DNA from: M55B167 sp964406095
GTDB taxonomy: Bacteria; Verrucomicrobiota; Kiritimatiellia; RFP12; UBA1067
NCBI GenBank assembly: GCA_964406095.1
Contig: CAYOQJ010000120.1
Span: 1-64,000 of the forward strand
Direction of reading: 5' to 3'
Length of the DNA stretch: 64,000 nt
Part shown: piece by piece, positions 7,245 to 16,001 of the stretch
Layout of the letters: each line of letters begins with the position of its first letter
Numbering within the stretch: the stretch's first letter is position 1
Program-made: the position numbers and the translations under genes
Notes under the pieces: generated by a model
What the model saw: only the letters and a program-made list of their open reading frames with translations
Database searches by the model: none
Told to the model about the DNA's origin: nothing

Positions 7245-9176
7245 ATGACAAGTTCATGGAGTGAAAGTTTGTGTGATGCCTTTTCAGGGTTGTTGATCAG
7301 ATTGGCGGGAGACAGTTTAAGATATCTGTTCGCTTTTTTTGGTGCCTTGGTTGTGACATTGCTGCTGACACCCGCCGTGCGCGAATATGCGCGGCGCAAT
7401 GGAATGCTGGATGAACCTAATGAAAGGAGGATCAACCGCAAACCGATTCCCCGAGGCGGGGGTATCGCGATTTTTCTGGCTTTCCATCTGACACTGCTGA
7501 TCATGGCATTTTATAACGGCATCGGCGATATCAGCACAAAATTCACACTTGACTGGCAACTGCACTTCATGCTGGCATCCTCGTTGCTGTTGGTGATCGG
7601 TTTTGTGGATGATAAATATGGCATGCGCCCTCTGTTGAAGCTGACTGGACAGGTGGTTGTGGCTACGCTACTGTTTTTCAGCGATGTCAAAATCGAGGGT
7701 GTGATAGTATCTTTTCCCGGTTGGCTGGCCTATGCGGTGACGGTTTTTTGGATTGTAGGCGCAATCAACGCCTTTAATCTGATAGATGGTATGGATGGAC
7801 TCTCCGCCGGTCTCTCGCTGATTGCGTCGGTCGGTCTGGCCGGTTCCCTGATTTTCAAGGGACAGACCGCTGATACGATTCCATTTCTTGTGCTGGCTGG
7901 CGCTTGTCTCGGTTTTCTGCGTTACAATTTTCATCCGGCTTCGGTTTTTTTGGGTGACTCCGGCAGTATGTTCCTGGGATTGTGCATCGCAACGTTGCCG
8001 TTGATAACCGGTTCGCGCAAAGAGTTGGTGACATCAATCGGTGTGCCGATTCTGGCAATGGGCATTCCTATATTTGACACGATACTGGCCATCTGGCGCA
8101 GAACCGCACGCGCTCTGTTGCCACCCAATATGGGTTCGGCGGCTCAGCAGACCCGAATTATGCAGCCGGACAACGATCACTTGCATCATCGCGTTCTGCG
8201 TCAGACGCTCAATCAGCGCCGGGCGGCTTTGTGGCTGTATCTTTTTGCTACAGTTCTGGTATTGGTTGGATTAGCGGGAGTTCTTCTTCACAGCTACGCC
8301 AATGGGTTTTATATGCTGGCTTTTCTGGTGGCGTCAACGGTGGCCGTGCGCCATATGATCAGGGTTGAAATCTGGGACACCGGACGTTTGCTGTCACGCA
8401 AAAGAGCTCCATTGCGACAGGCGGTACTGCTGCCACTGTATATCGGGGTGGATGTGATTGTGCTGATAGTAGCTTGGATGACGGCACGGTTTTTCACGGG
8501 ACTGACAGTCGGGCGGCAGGCTTTTGTGTACAATCTGCCGATTGTAGTGAGTACGGTTTTTTTGGTTTTGGTTCTGTTTAAAATCTATCAGCGCGTCTGG
8601 TCGCGGGCATCCATCCGTGACTATGTTATTCTCACTTTGGCTCTGCTGGTCGGAACCGTGGCGGCCTGCGCTGTGATGCTGATGATCAATCAGAACTTCG
8701 GAGGTTGTTTGAGGTTCGCCGTTGTGATGTTTGTGTGCTCATTCTTTCCTGTGCTTGGAATTCGTGTTCTACGGGAGTCAATCAAAGAGATAGTGCATAC
8801 TGTCGAACGTATTGTGCTGGATGACAGATCGGGAACCGATCGTTTGATTGTGATTGGCGGTGGGGTCAGATTCAGCCTTTTCCTGCAAGAACTGGTGTCG
8901 CGTGCCGGTCAAAACAACACGGTGATTGTCGGTTTGCTGGATGATGATGTCAACTTGCATGGACGCATTATCGCTGGTTACAAGGTTCAGGGTGGGCTTG
9001 AAAAACTTGTTGATTTGATTGAGTCGACGGGTGCGCACAGAGTTTTGATTGCCTGCGATATGACAGAGACCGGTAAAGAGATGGTCAGAGATGCAATCAG
9101 AAATCACCCGATTGAAGTGAGTGTGTGGCAGATATGTGAAGAGCGAATTGAGATTCACAAGGAGGAAAACAGATGA
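7245..9176 (+). CDS. WecA-type phosphoglycosyltransferase fused to PglF-like membrane/Rossmann half
   Basis: A 643-residue protein. The N-terminal part (to about 350) is a GT4/MraY-WecA-type polyprenyl-phosphate sugar-1-phosphate transferase: FVDDKYGMRP, NAFNLIDGMDGL, FLGDSGSMFLG and DHLHHRVL, the last being the WecA-type histidine motif. The C-terminal part (about 380-643) has four more hydrophobic segments and then a CoA-binding-3-like Rossmann domain (LIVIGGG, GLLDDDVNLHGR). This resembles the N-terminal half of the PglF-like protein encoded at 2186-4039, but with no dehydratase domain. Role: initiation of a lipid-linked glycan, probably the one linked to the exosortase system (inference). 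It starts seven bases after the exosortase gene and overlaps yjbQ by four. Confidence 0.88.
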   Translation: MTSSWSESLCDAFSGLLIRLAGDSLRYLFAFFGALVVTLLLTPAVREYARRNGMLDEPNERRINRKPIPRGGGIAIFLAFHLTLLIMAFYNGIGDISTKFTLDWQLHFMLASSLLLVIGFVDDKYGMRPLLKLTGQVVVATLLFFSDVKIEGVIVSFPGWLAYAVTVFWIVGAINAFNLIDGMDGLSAGLSLIASVGLAGSLIFKGQTADTIPFLVLAGACLGFLRYNFHPASVFLGDSGSMFLGLCIATLPLITGSRKELVTSIGVPILAMGIPIFDTILAIWRRTARALLPPNMGSAAQQTRIMQPDNDHLHHRVLRQTLNQRRAALWLYLFATVLVLVGLAGVLLHSYANGFYMLAFLVASTVAVRHMIRVEIWDTGRLLSRKRAPLRQAVLLPLYIGVDVIVLIVAWMTARFFTGLTVGRQAFVYNLPIVVSTVFLVLVLFKIYQRVWSRASIRDYVILTLALLVGTVAACAVMLMINQNFGGCLRFAVVMFVCSFFPVLGIRVLRESIKEIVHTVERIVLDDRSGTDRLIVIGGGVRFSLFLQELVSRAGQNNTVIVGLLDDDVNLHGRIIAGYKVQGGLEKLVDLIESTGAHRVLIACDMTETGKEMVRDAIRNHPIEVSVWQICEERIEIHKEENR

Positions 9177-9589
9177 AGAGTTATCGCAAGGAACTGTGGT
9201 TTAACGCCAGTCGGCGCAGGGAGATTATCCATATCACACCTCAGGTGGAGGAGTGCCTACGAGTATCCTGCATTCGTGAAGGGCTTTGTCTGGTCAATGC
9301 GATGCACATCACCGCGAGTGTGTTTATCAATGACAACGAATCAGGATTGCACTCCGACTTTGAGCATTGGCTGGAAAAGCTGGCACCGGAAAAACCCTAT
9401 GGTCAATATGCGCATAACGGATATGAGGACAATGCCGATGCGCATCTCAAGCGCACAGTCATGGGTCGCGAAGTTGTGGTGGCGGTCACCGAGGGCAAAC
9501 TCGATTTCGGTCCATGGGAGAGTATCTTTTACTATGAACTGGACGGCAAGCGCGACAAACGTGTGTTGGTGAAAATTATTGGCGAGTAG
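9173..9589 (+). CDS. yjbQ: YjbQ family protein (UPF0047, secondary thiamine-phosphate synthase)
   Basis: A 138-residue protein of normal family length. The conserved text includes HLKRTVMGREVVVAVTEG and GPWESIFYYELDG, ending in VLVKIIGE. Family members show weak thiamine-phosphate synthase activity, but their main role is not settled. The ATG overlaps the stop of the preceding transferase gene (ATGA), so translation is probably coupled. Its 3' end overlaps by 14 bp with the convergent nucleotidyltransferase-like gene, beyond which lies a true thiE. Confidence 0.92.
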   Translation: MKSYRKELWFNASRRREIIHITPQVEECLRVSCIREGLCLVNAMHITASVFINDNESGLHSDFEHWLEKLAPEKPYGQYAHNGYEDNADAHLKRTVMGREVVVAVTEGKLDFGPWESIFYYELDGKRDKRVLVKIIGE

Positions 9590-10838
9590 TTTCGTTTAGC
9601 AGAGTGTTGACCAGATCACGTCTGGCGGATGCGTTGTTCAAAATGGATTTGCTTCGGGTATCGGCTGTCAACAGCTGTCTTCCGGTCTGATGAATCAGGC
9701 GGATGGTTCTCATCAGCCAGGCCAAAGGAAGCAACAGTGATGATTGTGCATACGGATAATGTACCACCATGTAGCTTTTTGGCATGAAAATACGTTTAAA
9801 TATGTGTTTCAATCTGCCAACCGTTGTTGCTTCGCTGTATTTCAGAAGGTTCATTTCTCTGATTCTTGATTTTGCAGGTGGCAGATTAAAAACCACTGAC
9901 CAGGCCTGTTGAATCAAAGCGGTATTGTCAGTAAGACCAGGTTCAACTACGGCAGATGGCATGGGGGTGTCGAAGATTCGATTGAGCATCGCGAAAACAA
10001 AACCGACCGACCGCCCGGTTTTCCAGTCGGCAGCGGCAATTTTGAGTGCCCGTGCATTTAAACTTGGTGTTTTGTCAAGAGCCAGTAGAGCCAAGTCTAT
10101 ATAGTTTTTTAACGGTACGGCGAACTGATGGTGTAGAATGTGTTGAACCAGATGGGTGATTAAATCCTCGTTGGAAAGTTTGCTCGCCGGTTGTTCCAGT
10201 AAGGTTGCCGCAGTGGCGCGCTCCCATATTCTGCTGATTTCAGGAATGGGGATGCGACCGCTCATCTGCGACTCGACATTCCAGTGCAGTTCCAGCGGCA
10301 GATCGGAATCCTGTCGGATAAATTTGGCTTCATAACAGAATTCACTTTGCAGATTGATTTTGTTGGAAGAGTAGCCCAGCGTGTTTAAGATGCGCAGGGC
10401 TTCTTTTATATCATTACTTTGTACGAGCAGGTCTATGTCCACCATATGCCGTTGTGACGGTTCAGCGTAGAGTGCTTCACTCAGCCAAGTGCCTTTGAGA
10501 GGAATTACCGCTATGTTGTTTTGTGCAAAATGTTGCAGAATCAGAGTTGCCTGTCGGCGACGTTTTGTTGTGGTTTGCAGATGCTCCAAAGCCAGTGTGC
10601 GCCAGGCAGCACCAACTGAATTATTTGCGACCTTGGCGTGTAGCGCAAACTTTTCGGGCAGTGAGCAACTTAGCCAGGGATAGAGAAAGTGTTCGATCCG
10701 ATGCGCGCGCGCCTGTCGCAAAAGGTTGCTCCAATCTGCCTGATTCAAGTTCTCAGCTGGCGGAAGATTGTGGATGGCACACCGTAGCAGATCAACGAGT
10801 GTACGCCACTCATCAGGAATTAGGAGTGTTTGGTTCAT
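9576..10838 (-). CDS. Nucleotidyltransferase family protein (NTP_transf_5-like)
   Basis: A 420-residue protein resembling the uncharacterised nucleotidyltransferases often found beside exosortase or surface-glycan genes. The recognisable part is VIPLKGTWLSEALY followed by RHMVDIDLLVQ, where the D-x-D pair would bind metal. The frame is open further upstream, to 11090, but that extension is the antisense/alternate frame of thiE. The start at 10838 (protein MNQTLLIPDEWRTL) gives a 26-bp overlap with the end of thiE and suggests translational coupling. Substrate unknown. Confidence 0.75.
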   Translation of the reverse strand: MNQTLLIPDEWRTLVDLLRCAIHNLPPAENLNQADWSNLLRQARAHRIEHFLYPWLSCSLPEKFALHAKVANNSVGAAWRTLALEHLQTTTKRRRQATLILQHFAQNNIAVIPLKGTWLSEALYAEPSQRHMVDIDLLVQSNDIKEALRILNTLGYSSNKINLQSEFCYEAKFIRQDSDLPLELHWNVESQMSGRIPIPEISRIWERATAATLLEQPASKLSNEDLITHLVQHILHHQFAVPLKNYIDLALLALDKTPSLNARALKIAAADWKTGRSVGFVFAMLNRIFDTPMPSAVVEPGLTDNTALIQQAWSVVFNLPPAKSRIREMNLLKYSEATTVGRLKHIFKRIFMPKSYMVVHYPYAQSSLLLPLAWLMRTIRLIHQTGRQLLTADTRSKSILNNASARRDLVNTLLNETTRQ

Positions 10839-11460
10839 CACGTATTCGGGCCCATATTTCCTGTAGCCGCATGATTGCATCGTATGGGTGCTTTGCTTGG
10901 CAGACATATCTGACCACAGAGAAGTTAATTGCTCCGTTCTGAAGCACCTCGGCGAGATTGTCAGCATTGATGCCACCGATTGCAACGGTGGTGAAGGGGG
11001 CTCTCTGAATAATTTTTCCGGCGCGTTGTACACCCAGTTCCGGGTCGGGCACTTCCTTGGTGGGCGTTGCGAATATCGGTCCCACACCACAGTAATTAGG
11101 AGCGAGAGATTCAGCTGCGGCGGCTTGTTTTTCCGAGTGTGTAGAGAGGCCTAAGATACTGAGTTTCGGAAATTTCTGCCTGGCCAGCGGCAGGGGCATG
11201 TCGGATTGACCCAGATGAACACCGTCAGCTTCGGATTCCACGGCCAGTTGCGGATCATCATTCACAATAAAGCGTGTGTTTGAATTACGTGTGATGGCAC
11301 GCAGATTCACCGCTTTTTCAAGGATTTCTCCGCGGGTGCGGTGTTTCATACGCAATTGAATATAGCGCAGTCCGGCCCTTACAGCATCCTCTGCACATCT
11401 TTCATACGAGGTGGCCGGATTGGTAATAACCAGATATAGTCCGAATGTTTCAATGCTCAT
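10813..11460 (-). CDS. thiE: Thiamine-phosphate synthase ThiE
   Basis: A 215-residue TIM-barrel enzyme that joins HMP pyrophosphate and the thiazole phosphate to give thiamine phosphate. Motifs in order: YIQLRMK, RFIVNDD, DGVHLGQSDMP, GVGPIFATPTK and TVAIGGINADN, all typical of ThiE. No other thiamine gene is adjacent apart from the convergent yjbQ. No clear Shine-Dalgarno sequence precedes the start. No thiamine-pyrophosphate riboswitch was recognised in the 49-bp gap upstream. Confidence 0.93.
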   Translation of the reverse strand: MSIETFGLYLVITNPATSYERCAEDAVRAGLRYIQLRMKHRTRGEILEKAVNLRAITRNSNTRFIVNDDPQLAVESEADGVHLGQSDMPLPLARQKFPKLSILGLSTHSEKQAAAAESLAPNYCGVGPIFATPTKEVPDPELGVQRAGKIIQRAPFTTVAIGGINADNLAEVLQNGAINFSVVRYVCQAKHPYDAIMRLQEIWARIRDEPNTPNS

Positions 11461-11509
11461 ATTTTTGAAGGAAAAAAATTACCGCTGGGTTAACAAGCTT
11501 TCACACATT

Positions 11510-13186
11510 TTACTTGGCGAAAAAGCTGTCGATCGTCTTTTTAATCTGGGCATTGCCCTCGCCTGAGCTGATTTTATTCCACTCCTCTTTCCATTTGGCT
11601 TTATCGACCCCTTTGACACCGAGCATCTTGACAATGCCGCGCTGTGCGAGCACGCGATGTTTGTTGTCATCAGAGGTGTATGCAACCTTCATCAGAATTG
11701 GCAGAACATCCAGAGAATTCCAGGTGGATAGTGCCCGGATGGCTTCGGAGGACATTTCGGTATCCTCTGATCTGAGAGCTTCTTCGGTGTAATCAAGAAA
11801 CTTCTTTTCTCCGATCCGGCTGAATGCACCCAGTAGCGAAATTCTCTTTTCGGGTTTAGCTTTATTCCAGGCATCGTCCAGCAGTTTCAGATAGGTTCCG
11901 GTTGTGTCGCGTCTTGTGGCTCCGGCGACCGCTTCCTGCACATGTCGGGCACGGGTGTGTTTTTCGCGAACCAGCCTGTTAATAAGAATCTCCGCCTGAG
12001 CAGGTCCGGCGCAGTCACGTAGCAGGCGATATCCTTGTGCCACTTGATCAGTGGCTGTACTTTTTATAGCCTCCAGAGCCAGGGCAACACCTTTCTCCGA
12101 CCTTCTTTTTCCCAATATTGCGAACATGATCTTTTTGCCGTTCATGGAGTATGAATTAAAGTCGTCGATCAGATGCTGCTCCAGCAATTTCGTCGGCAGA
12201 CCCATTATGAGTTTTTCAAAAAGATCAGATTGAGAGTCAGAAAGGCTACGCAGTACAGCGGGTAGAGCTTTTGCATAGGTCTGCTTGTCGATTTTGAGCA
12301 TGGCCCGGTGAGCCGCAAGTGCAACTGTGTTGTCAGCATATCCTAGAAATCCGGAGAGAGCTTCAAGAGCTTCCGGGTTACCGCGAGTTCCCAACATGTC
12401 GATCAGCATGGTTACGCGCACTGGATCATCGGTTGCGGCGAGTTTTTCACACCAGATTTTGGTTTCCTGTTTGCCACTGGCATGGAGTCGTTTCATGGCG
12501 GAGGCTGCCTGACGTGTACTCATAGTGCTTATTTTTTCCTGAATGTCGATTTGAGAGGCTTCCCGCATCGCGATACCGGCAATTTTGGGATCGGCATTTT
12601 CAAAGCCGCTGATCAAAGCTTTGAGCTTCTGTGGTCCGCTCACTCGGGCAATCTGCGTGCTGTATTCAGCGTAGACATTGGCTTGCGCATCCTTCTGTTG
12701 TGAGGCGATGTTGCCTTCGGATGCCAGAGCGGTGATGGCCGCCAGCGCAGCAACGCCCTTTTTCTCCGACTTGGTCAGTTTCTGTATGCCAACGGTCTGT
12801 TGCGGTGTTGTGCACCAGCGCAATTGATCGAGAAAGAAGCAGGCCACATCAGCCGCCGACGCTTCGCTGGCGGCTGCGAGCAGGGCGTCGGCATAGGCAC
12901 TGCGAGTCTCAGGTTTAGCAGCAGTGGCGATAATTTGCGTCAATGCTGCGATACGCGTCAGTTCGACAGGATCGGATTTGTAATCCGGTTTGACCTCCGC
13001 GAACAGTTTTTGATATGAATCCGGCGCTCCCTTAGCAATGGCTACAAGCGTTTTTGCATTTATGCCGTTAAGCTTTTCTTTTTCTTTTTCAGACCAATCA
13101 GCCGCTTTCAGAGGGTCTGCAGCAAGAATAGATAGTCGGCAGAGAGCAATAACAGCAACAATCATAGTATTTCTGAGTTTCATCAT
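11510..13186 (-). CDS. Exported HEAT-repeat protein
   Basis: A 558-residue protein with an N-terminal signal peptide (hydrophobic MIVAVIALCRLSILAA) and then helical repeats in which LDMLGTRGNPEALEALSGFL and LSTWNSLDVLPILMKVAYTS are clear HEAT-type units. Such repeats form protein-binding solenoids; no enzyme motif is visible. AAGGA precedes the start. It lies between a Tat-exported oxidoreductase gene (69 bp upstream) and thiE (49 bp downstream) on the same strand, so it may share a transcript. Probable periplasmic scaffold (inference). Confidence 0.8.
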   Translation of the reverse strand: MMKLRNTMIVAVIALCRLSILAADPLKAADWSEKEKEKLNGINAKTLVAIAKGAPDSYQKLFAEVKPDYKSDPVELTRIAALTQIIATAAKPETRSAYADALLAAASEASAADVACFFLDQLRWCTTPQQTVGIQKLTKSEKKGVAALAAITALASEGNIASQQKDAQANVYAEYSTQIARVSGPQKLKALISGFENADPKIAGIAMREASQIDIQEKISTMSTRQAASAMKRLHASGKQETKIWCEKLAATDDPVRVTMLIDMLGTRGNPEALEALSGFLGYADNTVALAAHRAMLKIDKQTYAKALPAVLRSLSDSQSDLFEKLIMGLPTKLLEQHLIDDFNSYSMNGKKIMFAILGKRRSEKGVALALEAIKSTATDQVAQGYRLLRDCAGPAQAEILINRLVREKHTRARHVQEAVAGATRRDTTGTYLKLLDDAWNKAKPEKRISLLGAFSRIGEKKFLDYTEEALRSEDTEMSSEAIRALSTWNSLDVLPILMKVAYTSDDNKHRVLAQRGIVKMLGVKGVDKAKWKEEWNKISSGEGNAQIKKTIDSFFAK

Positions 13187-13255
13187 AGTATCCTTATTAA
13201 AAATTAGCCAAAAACACGAAGTGTTTTATAATAAGTTCGCGTAGCAAAATTATGA

Positions 13256-14530
13256 TCAGACCTCCCAGGGCGAACGCATCTGCTGGTATATAAAGGCATT
13301 GGCCGCCGGGTCTCTGATGGCCTGCATCTTGACGGGGTCGAATTTGAAACCGCGTCCCAGCCGCATCGCTGTAATTCCCAGATTAACTATTGTGCAGGAG
13401 CGGAAACCGTTACGCTCATTCAGAGCAAATGGGCGACGTAGTTTGACAGATTCGATGAAATCGACCTGTTGCGGTGCCGGATCCGGCTGCTGCTGAATGA
13501 CATCTTCAATGTTGGCAATGTCAGATTTCATTTTGGGCCATAGTTTGCCTTTGGGGCCCTGCAGGAAAGGAGCATCTTTGAGTGAGTTGTTGCCGTCCAG
13601 AATAATTCGACAGCCATCCGCGTATTTGTAGCTGATCCGATTGAACGAGCCTACTGCGTCGGGGTGCTGTTTGGGGCAGTCAATGTCTATTTCAATCGGG
13701 CTGGTGTTATCCTTGTTCATCAGATATTGCACCGGATCCAGATAGTGCTGGCCTATATCACCAAGACCGCCGCCATCGTAATCCCAGTAGCCGCGGAAGG
13801 TACTGTGAGTGCGGTGTTTGTGATATGGTTTATAAGGTGCCGGACCCAGCCAGAGGTCATAATCGAAACCATCCGGGATCGACTGTGGTTCAAGGTTGAC
13901 AAGTCCGCTCCACATGAATTTGAGATCGAACCCGGTGTGACCGCCGACAATAGCCGTCAGCGGCCAACCCAGTACGCCGCTCTCCACAACCTTTTTGATC
14001 TGTTTCACTTCGGTGCCGAATTTGTAGAAGGTGCCCTGGAAACGGAACCAGGTATTGAGGCGGAAAATTGTTCCGTTGGCCTTGACCGCCTCTTGCACAC
14101 GCAACCCTTCTCCGATTGTGCGAGTCATCGGTTTTTCACACCAGATATCCTTGCCAGCCTGCGCGGCACGTACCGAAATGGGGCCATGCCAGTGGGGCGG
14201 TGTGCAGATATGCACGATATCAACATCCTTCATCTCCAGGATTTCACGAAAATCCTTGCAGCCGTGAATCTTGCCGTAACCCTTTTTCTCAGCCATCTGC
14301 AGACCGTTTTTGACGCGGGTGGCGTCGGGGTCACAAACGGCGATCAGACGGGAATCGGTGTAACCCAGATGATTGCTTGATTTGGCGATACCGCCAAATC
14401 CGATAAGAGCACGGGTGAGCTGGTTGCTGGGCGCGTTCTGTCCCCGCAGAATGTGTGCGGGCACGATGGAAAAAGAGGCTGCCGCCATGCCGCCTTTGAG
14501 AAAATGGCGCCGATTGAAATTCAAAGACAT
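13256..14530 (-). CDS. Gfo/Idh/MocA family oxidoreductase, Tat-exported
   Basis: A 424-residue protein starting with a twin-arginine signal (NRRHFLKGGMAAASF). Next come the Rossmann region (LIGFGGIAKSSNHLGYT) and the family hallmark WCEKPMTRTIGEG, which carries the catalytic EKP. Exported members of this family are abundant in PVC bacteria and Bacteroidota, where they act on sugars or sugar-like substrates with tightly bound NAD(P); the substrate here is unknown. The C-terminal region keeps a GDIGQHYLD-type motif. Gene neighbours do not identify a substrate. Confidence 0.92.
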   Translation of the reverse strand: MSLNFNRRHFLKGGMAAASFSIVPAHILRGQNAPSNQLTRALIGFGGIAKSSNHLGYTDSRLIAVCDPDATRVKNGLQMAEKKGYGKIHGCKDFREILEMKDVDIVHICTPPHWHGPISVRAAQAGKDIWCEKPMTRTIGEGLRVQEAVKANGTIFRLNTWFRFQGTFYKFGTEVKQIKKVVESGVLGWPLTAIVGGHTGFDLKFMWSGLVNLEPQSIPDGFDYDLWLGPAPYKPYHKHRTHSTFRGYWDYDGGGLGDIGQHYLDPVQYLMNKDNTSPIEIDIDCPKQHPDAVGSFNRISYKYADGCRIILDGNNSLKDAPFLQGPKGKLWPKMKSDIANIEDVIQQQPDPAPQQVDFIESVKLRRPFALNERNGFRSCTIVNLGITAMRLGRGFKFDPVKMQAIRDPAANAFIYQQMRSPWEV

Positions 14531-14672
14531 TACTACACTCCTCTGACTTGCGATTAGTTAACAATTCGCATAACTCTAGCACACATCAGATGAGAGGTAA
14601 ATTCTAAACTTTTTTAAAGTCGCGCTTGATTTCCAGCCGTTTTTTGGTAATCTTACTCGCGTCTGATTCAAT

Positions 14673-14748
14673 GGCGATAGTAGCTCAGTGGTAGAGCCCC
14701 AGATTGTGGTTCTGGTTGTCGCGGGTTCAAACCCCGTCTATCGCCCCA
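14673..14748 (+). tRNA. tRNA-His (anticodon GTG)
   Basis: Full cloverleaf. Acceptor GCGATAG (14674-14680) pairs with CTATCGC, the extra G-1 typical of tRNA-His (14673) pairs with discriminator C (14745), and CCA is encoded at 14746-14748. The D arm is GCTC/GAGC, the anticodon stem CCAGA/TCTGG with GTG at 14706-14708, and the T arm GCGGG-TTCAAAC-CCCGT. It lies between two minus-strand genes. No duplicated 3' end (attachment site) was seen nearby. Confidence 0.97.
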
Positions 14749-14776
14749 ATTTTTGTGCCAGCGGTTTGATGGTGCG

Positions 14777-15997
14777 TCATTCACCTTCCAGGAAAACACG
14801 TCTGACCGCTTCCAGATATCCATATCCATACAGATCGCACGGCTGCAGATAACTGGTTTCAGTCCACTCGTTCCAACTGTTGACCGTTATCAGCGGTGCG
14901 TTTCCAGGTTGCGCGTCCACAAATGCCTTGGCTTCACGCAGGGCCTTTTCAAAATTGGCCGGAGTGTTGTTTTTTATAACTGCACCGAGTCGATTCGGCG
15001 TGCGTGGACTGCTATCCCATCCAACCGAAACATGCGGATAGTATGTTGCCGCATAGTCGGTTTTGACAACCGTCCACTCTTTTCTGACATCTTTCATGAC
15101 CTCGTTGTAATCGCGGTTCACATCGGCGAAATGACAGAACTGATAGTGCGTGAGTGAGTCGAAGCCGAGTTTCTCGACAAGCTCTTTCTGTGTACCGAGG
15201 TTGTCTCCCGCAATTCCCGAGAGACTGCGGTCACTGTGCCTACGCAGTGAGAGTTGCAGCTCCAGCCCGGGATGTTCTGCTTTTTTAACCTCCGCGCGTA
15301 ACCACTCCAGCGCGGCGCGGGTCTCGTCCACTCCTCCCAGACCTTCAATCAGTTTGTTGAGGTCATAGATCATCAGAACGGGTTTGCCATCGATCTTGTA
15401 GTATGAGGGGTGTGAAAAATAACGTTCAATCCAGCGGTGTGCTATCTTATCAAACTCTGCCCGGTTAACACTGCCGCGCCAGATCGTGGCTTTGTTGCGA
15501 CGGGTCGCCGCATCATCGGAGTTGCGTCGATCCCACATCAGATTCACATCATGATTGGCCCACATCAGATAAAATTTTACGCGGTTGTTGTTCCGTGCCT
15601 TGAGATACCCTTCGTTCAGGCAGGCCTCTAAATAGGAGATACCGTCATACCAGTACCAGTCGTAGATGAAAACATTCACGCCGTGATCTGCCGCCGCTGA
15701 AATCTGCATCTCCATCACATAACGATCGGCCTCATTGACATAACCCCAGACCGGCTTGCGCGGTTGCTGATGACCCTTAAAGTGTGCTTCATTCTTCATG
15801 ACAGTTTCCCACTCGCCAATTCCCATGGGCCAGAAGATTTTGGCGCGGTCGTCCGGATGGTAGGATGGCCAGACAAATGCCGCGATGTCATAGACTCGAT
15901 CCTTTGGTTTGGCATCCTGCGCATGCGCTGTTGAAAATCCGCTTAATAATCCGATCACGGTGATTCCAAGAATTATTGAAAATTTTAATCTGCTCAT
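14777..15997 (-). CDS. GH99-like / WbsX-family secreted protein
   Basis: A 406-residue protein with a signal peptide (cleavage near AHAQDA). The family signs are FVWPSYHPDD, GVNVFIYDWYWYDG, YLMWANHD, SYYKIDGKPVLMIYDL and TVNSWNEWTE, typical of the glycosyltransferase-WbsX/GH99-like group (GH99 acts as endo-alpha-mannosidase). Many such secreted proteins occur in PVC genomes, and their activity is mostly untested. The gene starts four bases after a second, divergent family member and is the last gene of a minus-strand operon. Confidence 0.87.
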   Translation of the reverse strand: MSRLKFSIILGITVIGLLSGFSTAHAQDAKPKDRVYDIAAFVWPSYHPDDRAKIFWPMGIGEWETVMKNEAHFKGHQQPRKPVWGYVNEADRYVMEMQISAAADHGVNVFIYDWYWYDGISYLEACLNEGYLKARNNNRVKFYLMWANHDVNLMWDRRNSDDAATRRNKATIWRGSVNRAEFDKIAHRWIERYFSHPSYYKIDGKPVLMIYDLNKLIEGLGGVDETRAALEWLRAEVKKAEHPGLELQLSLRRHSDRSLSGIAGDNLGTQKELVEKLGFDSLTHYQFCHFADVNRDYNEVMKDVRKEWTVVKTDYAATYYPHVSVGWDSSPRTPNRLGAVIKNNTPANFEKALREAKAFVDAQPGNAPLITVNSWNEWTETSYLQPCDLYGYGYLEAVRRVFLEGE

Positions 15998-16001
15998 GGT
16001 C

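Noticed and set aside
7245..9176. The phosphoglycosyltransferase as the missing MraY of the dcw cluster
   Set aside because: The histidine motif is DHLHH (WecA type) rather than the PLHHH of MraY, and a regulatory domain is fused; it fits surface-glycan initiation better.
10839..11090. N-terminal extension of the nucleotidyltransferase-like protein to an upstream start
   Set aside because: This stretch is thiE in another frame, and the extension has no family similarity; the ATG at 10838 gives a natural N-terminus.
14673..14776. tRNA-His as the attachment site of an integrated element
   Set aside because: No integrase gene lies beside it, and no direct copy of the tRNA 3' end was seen in the flanks.
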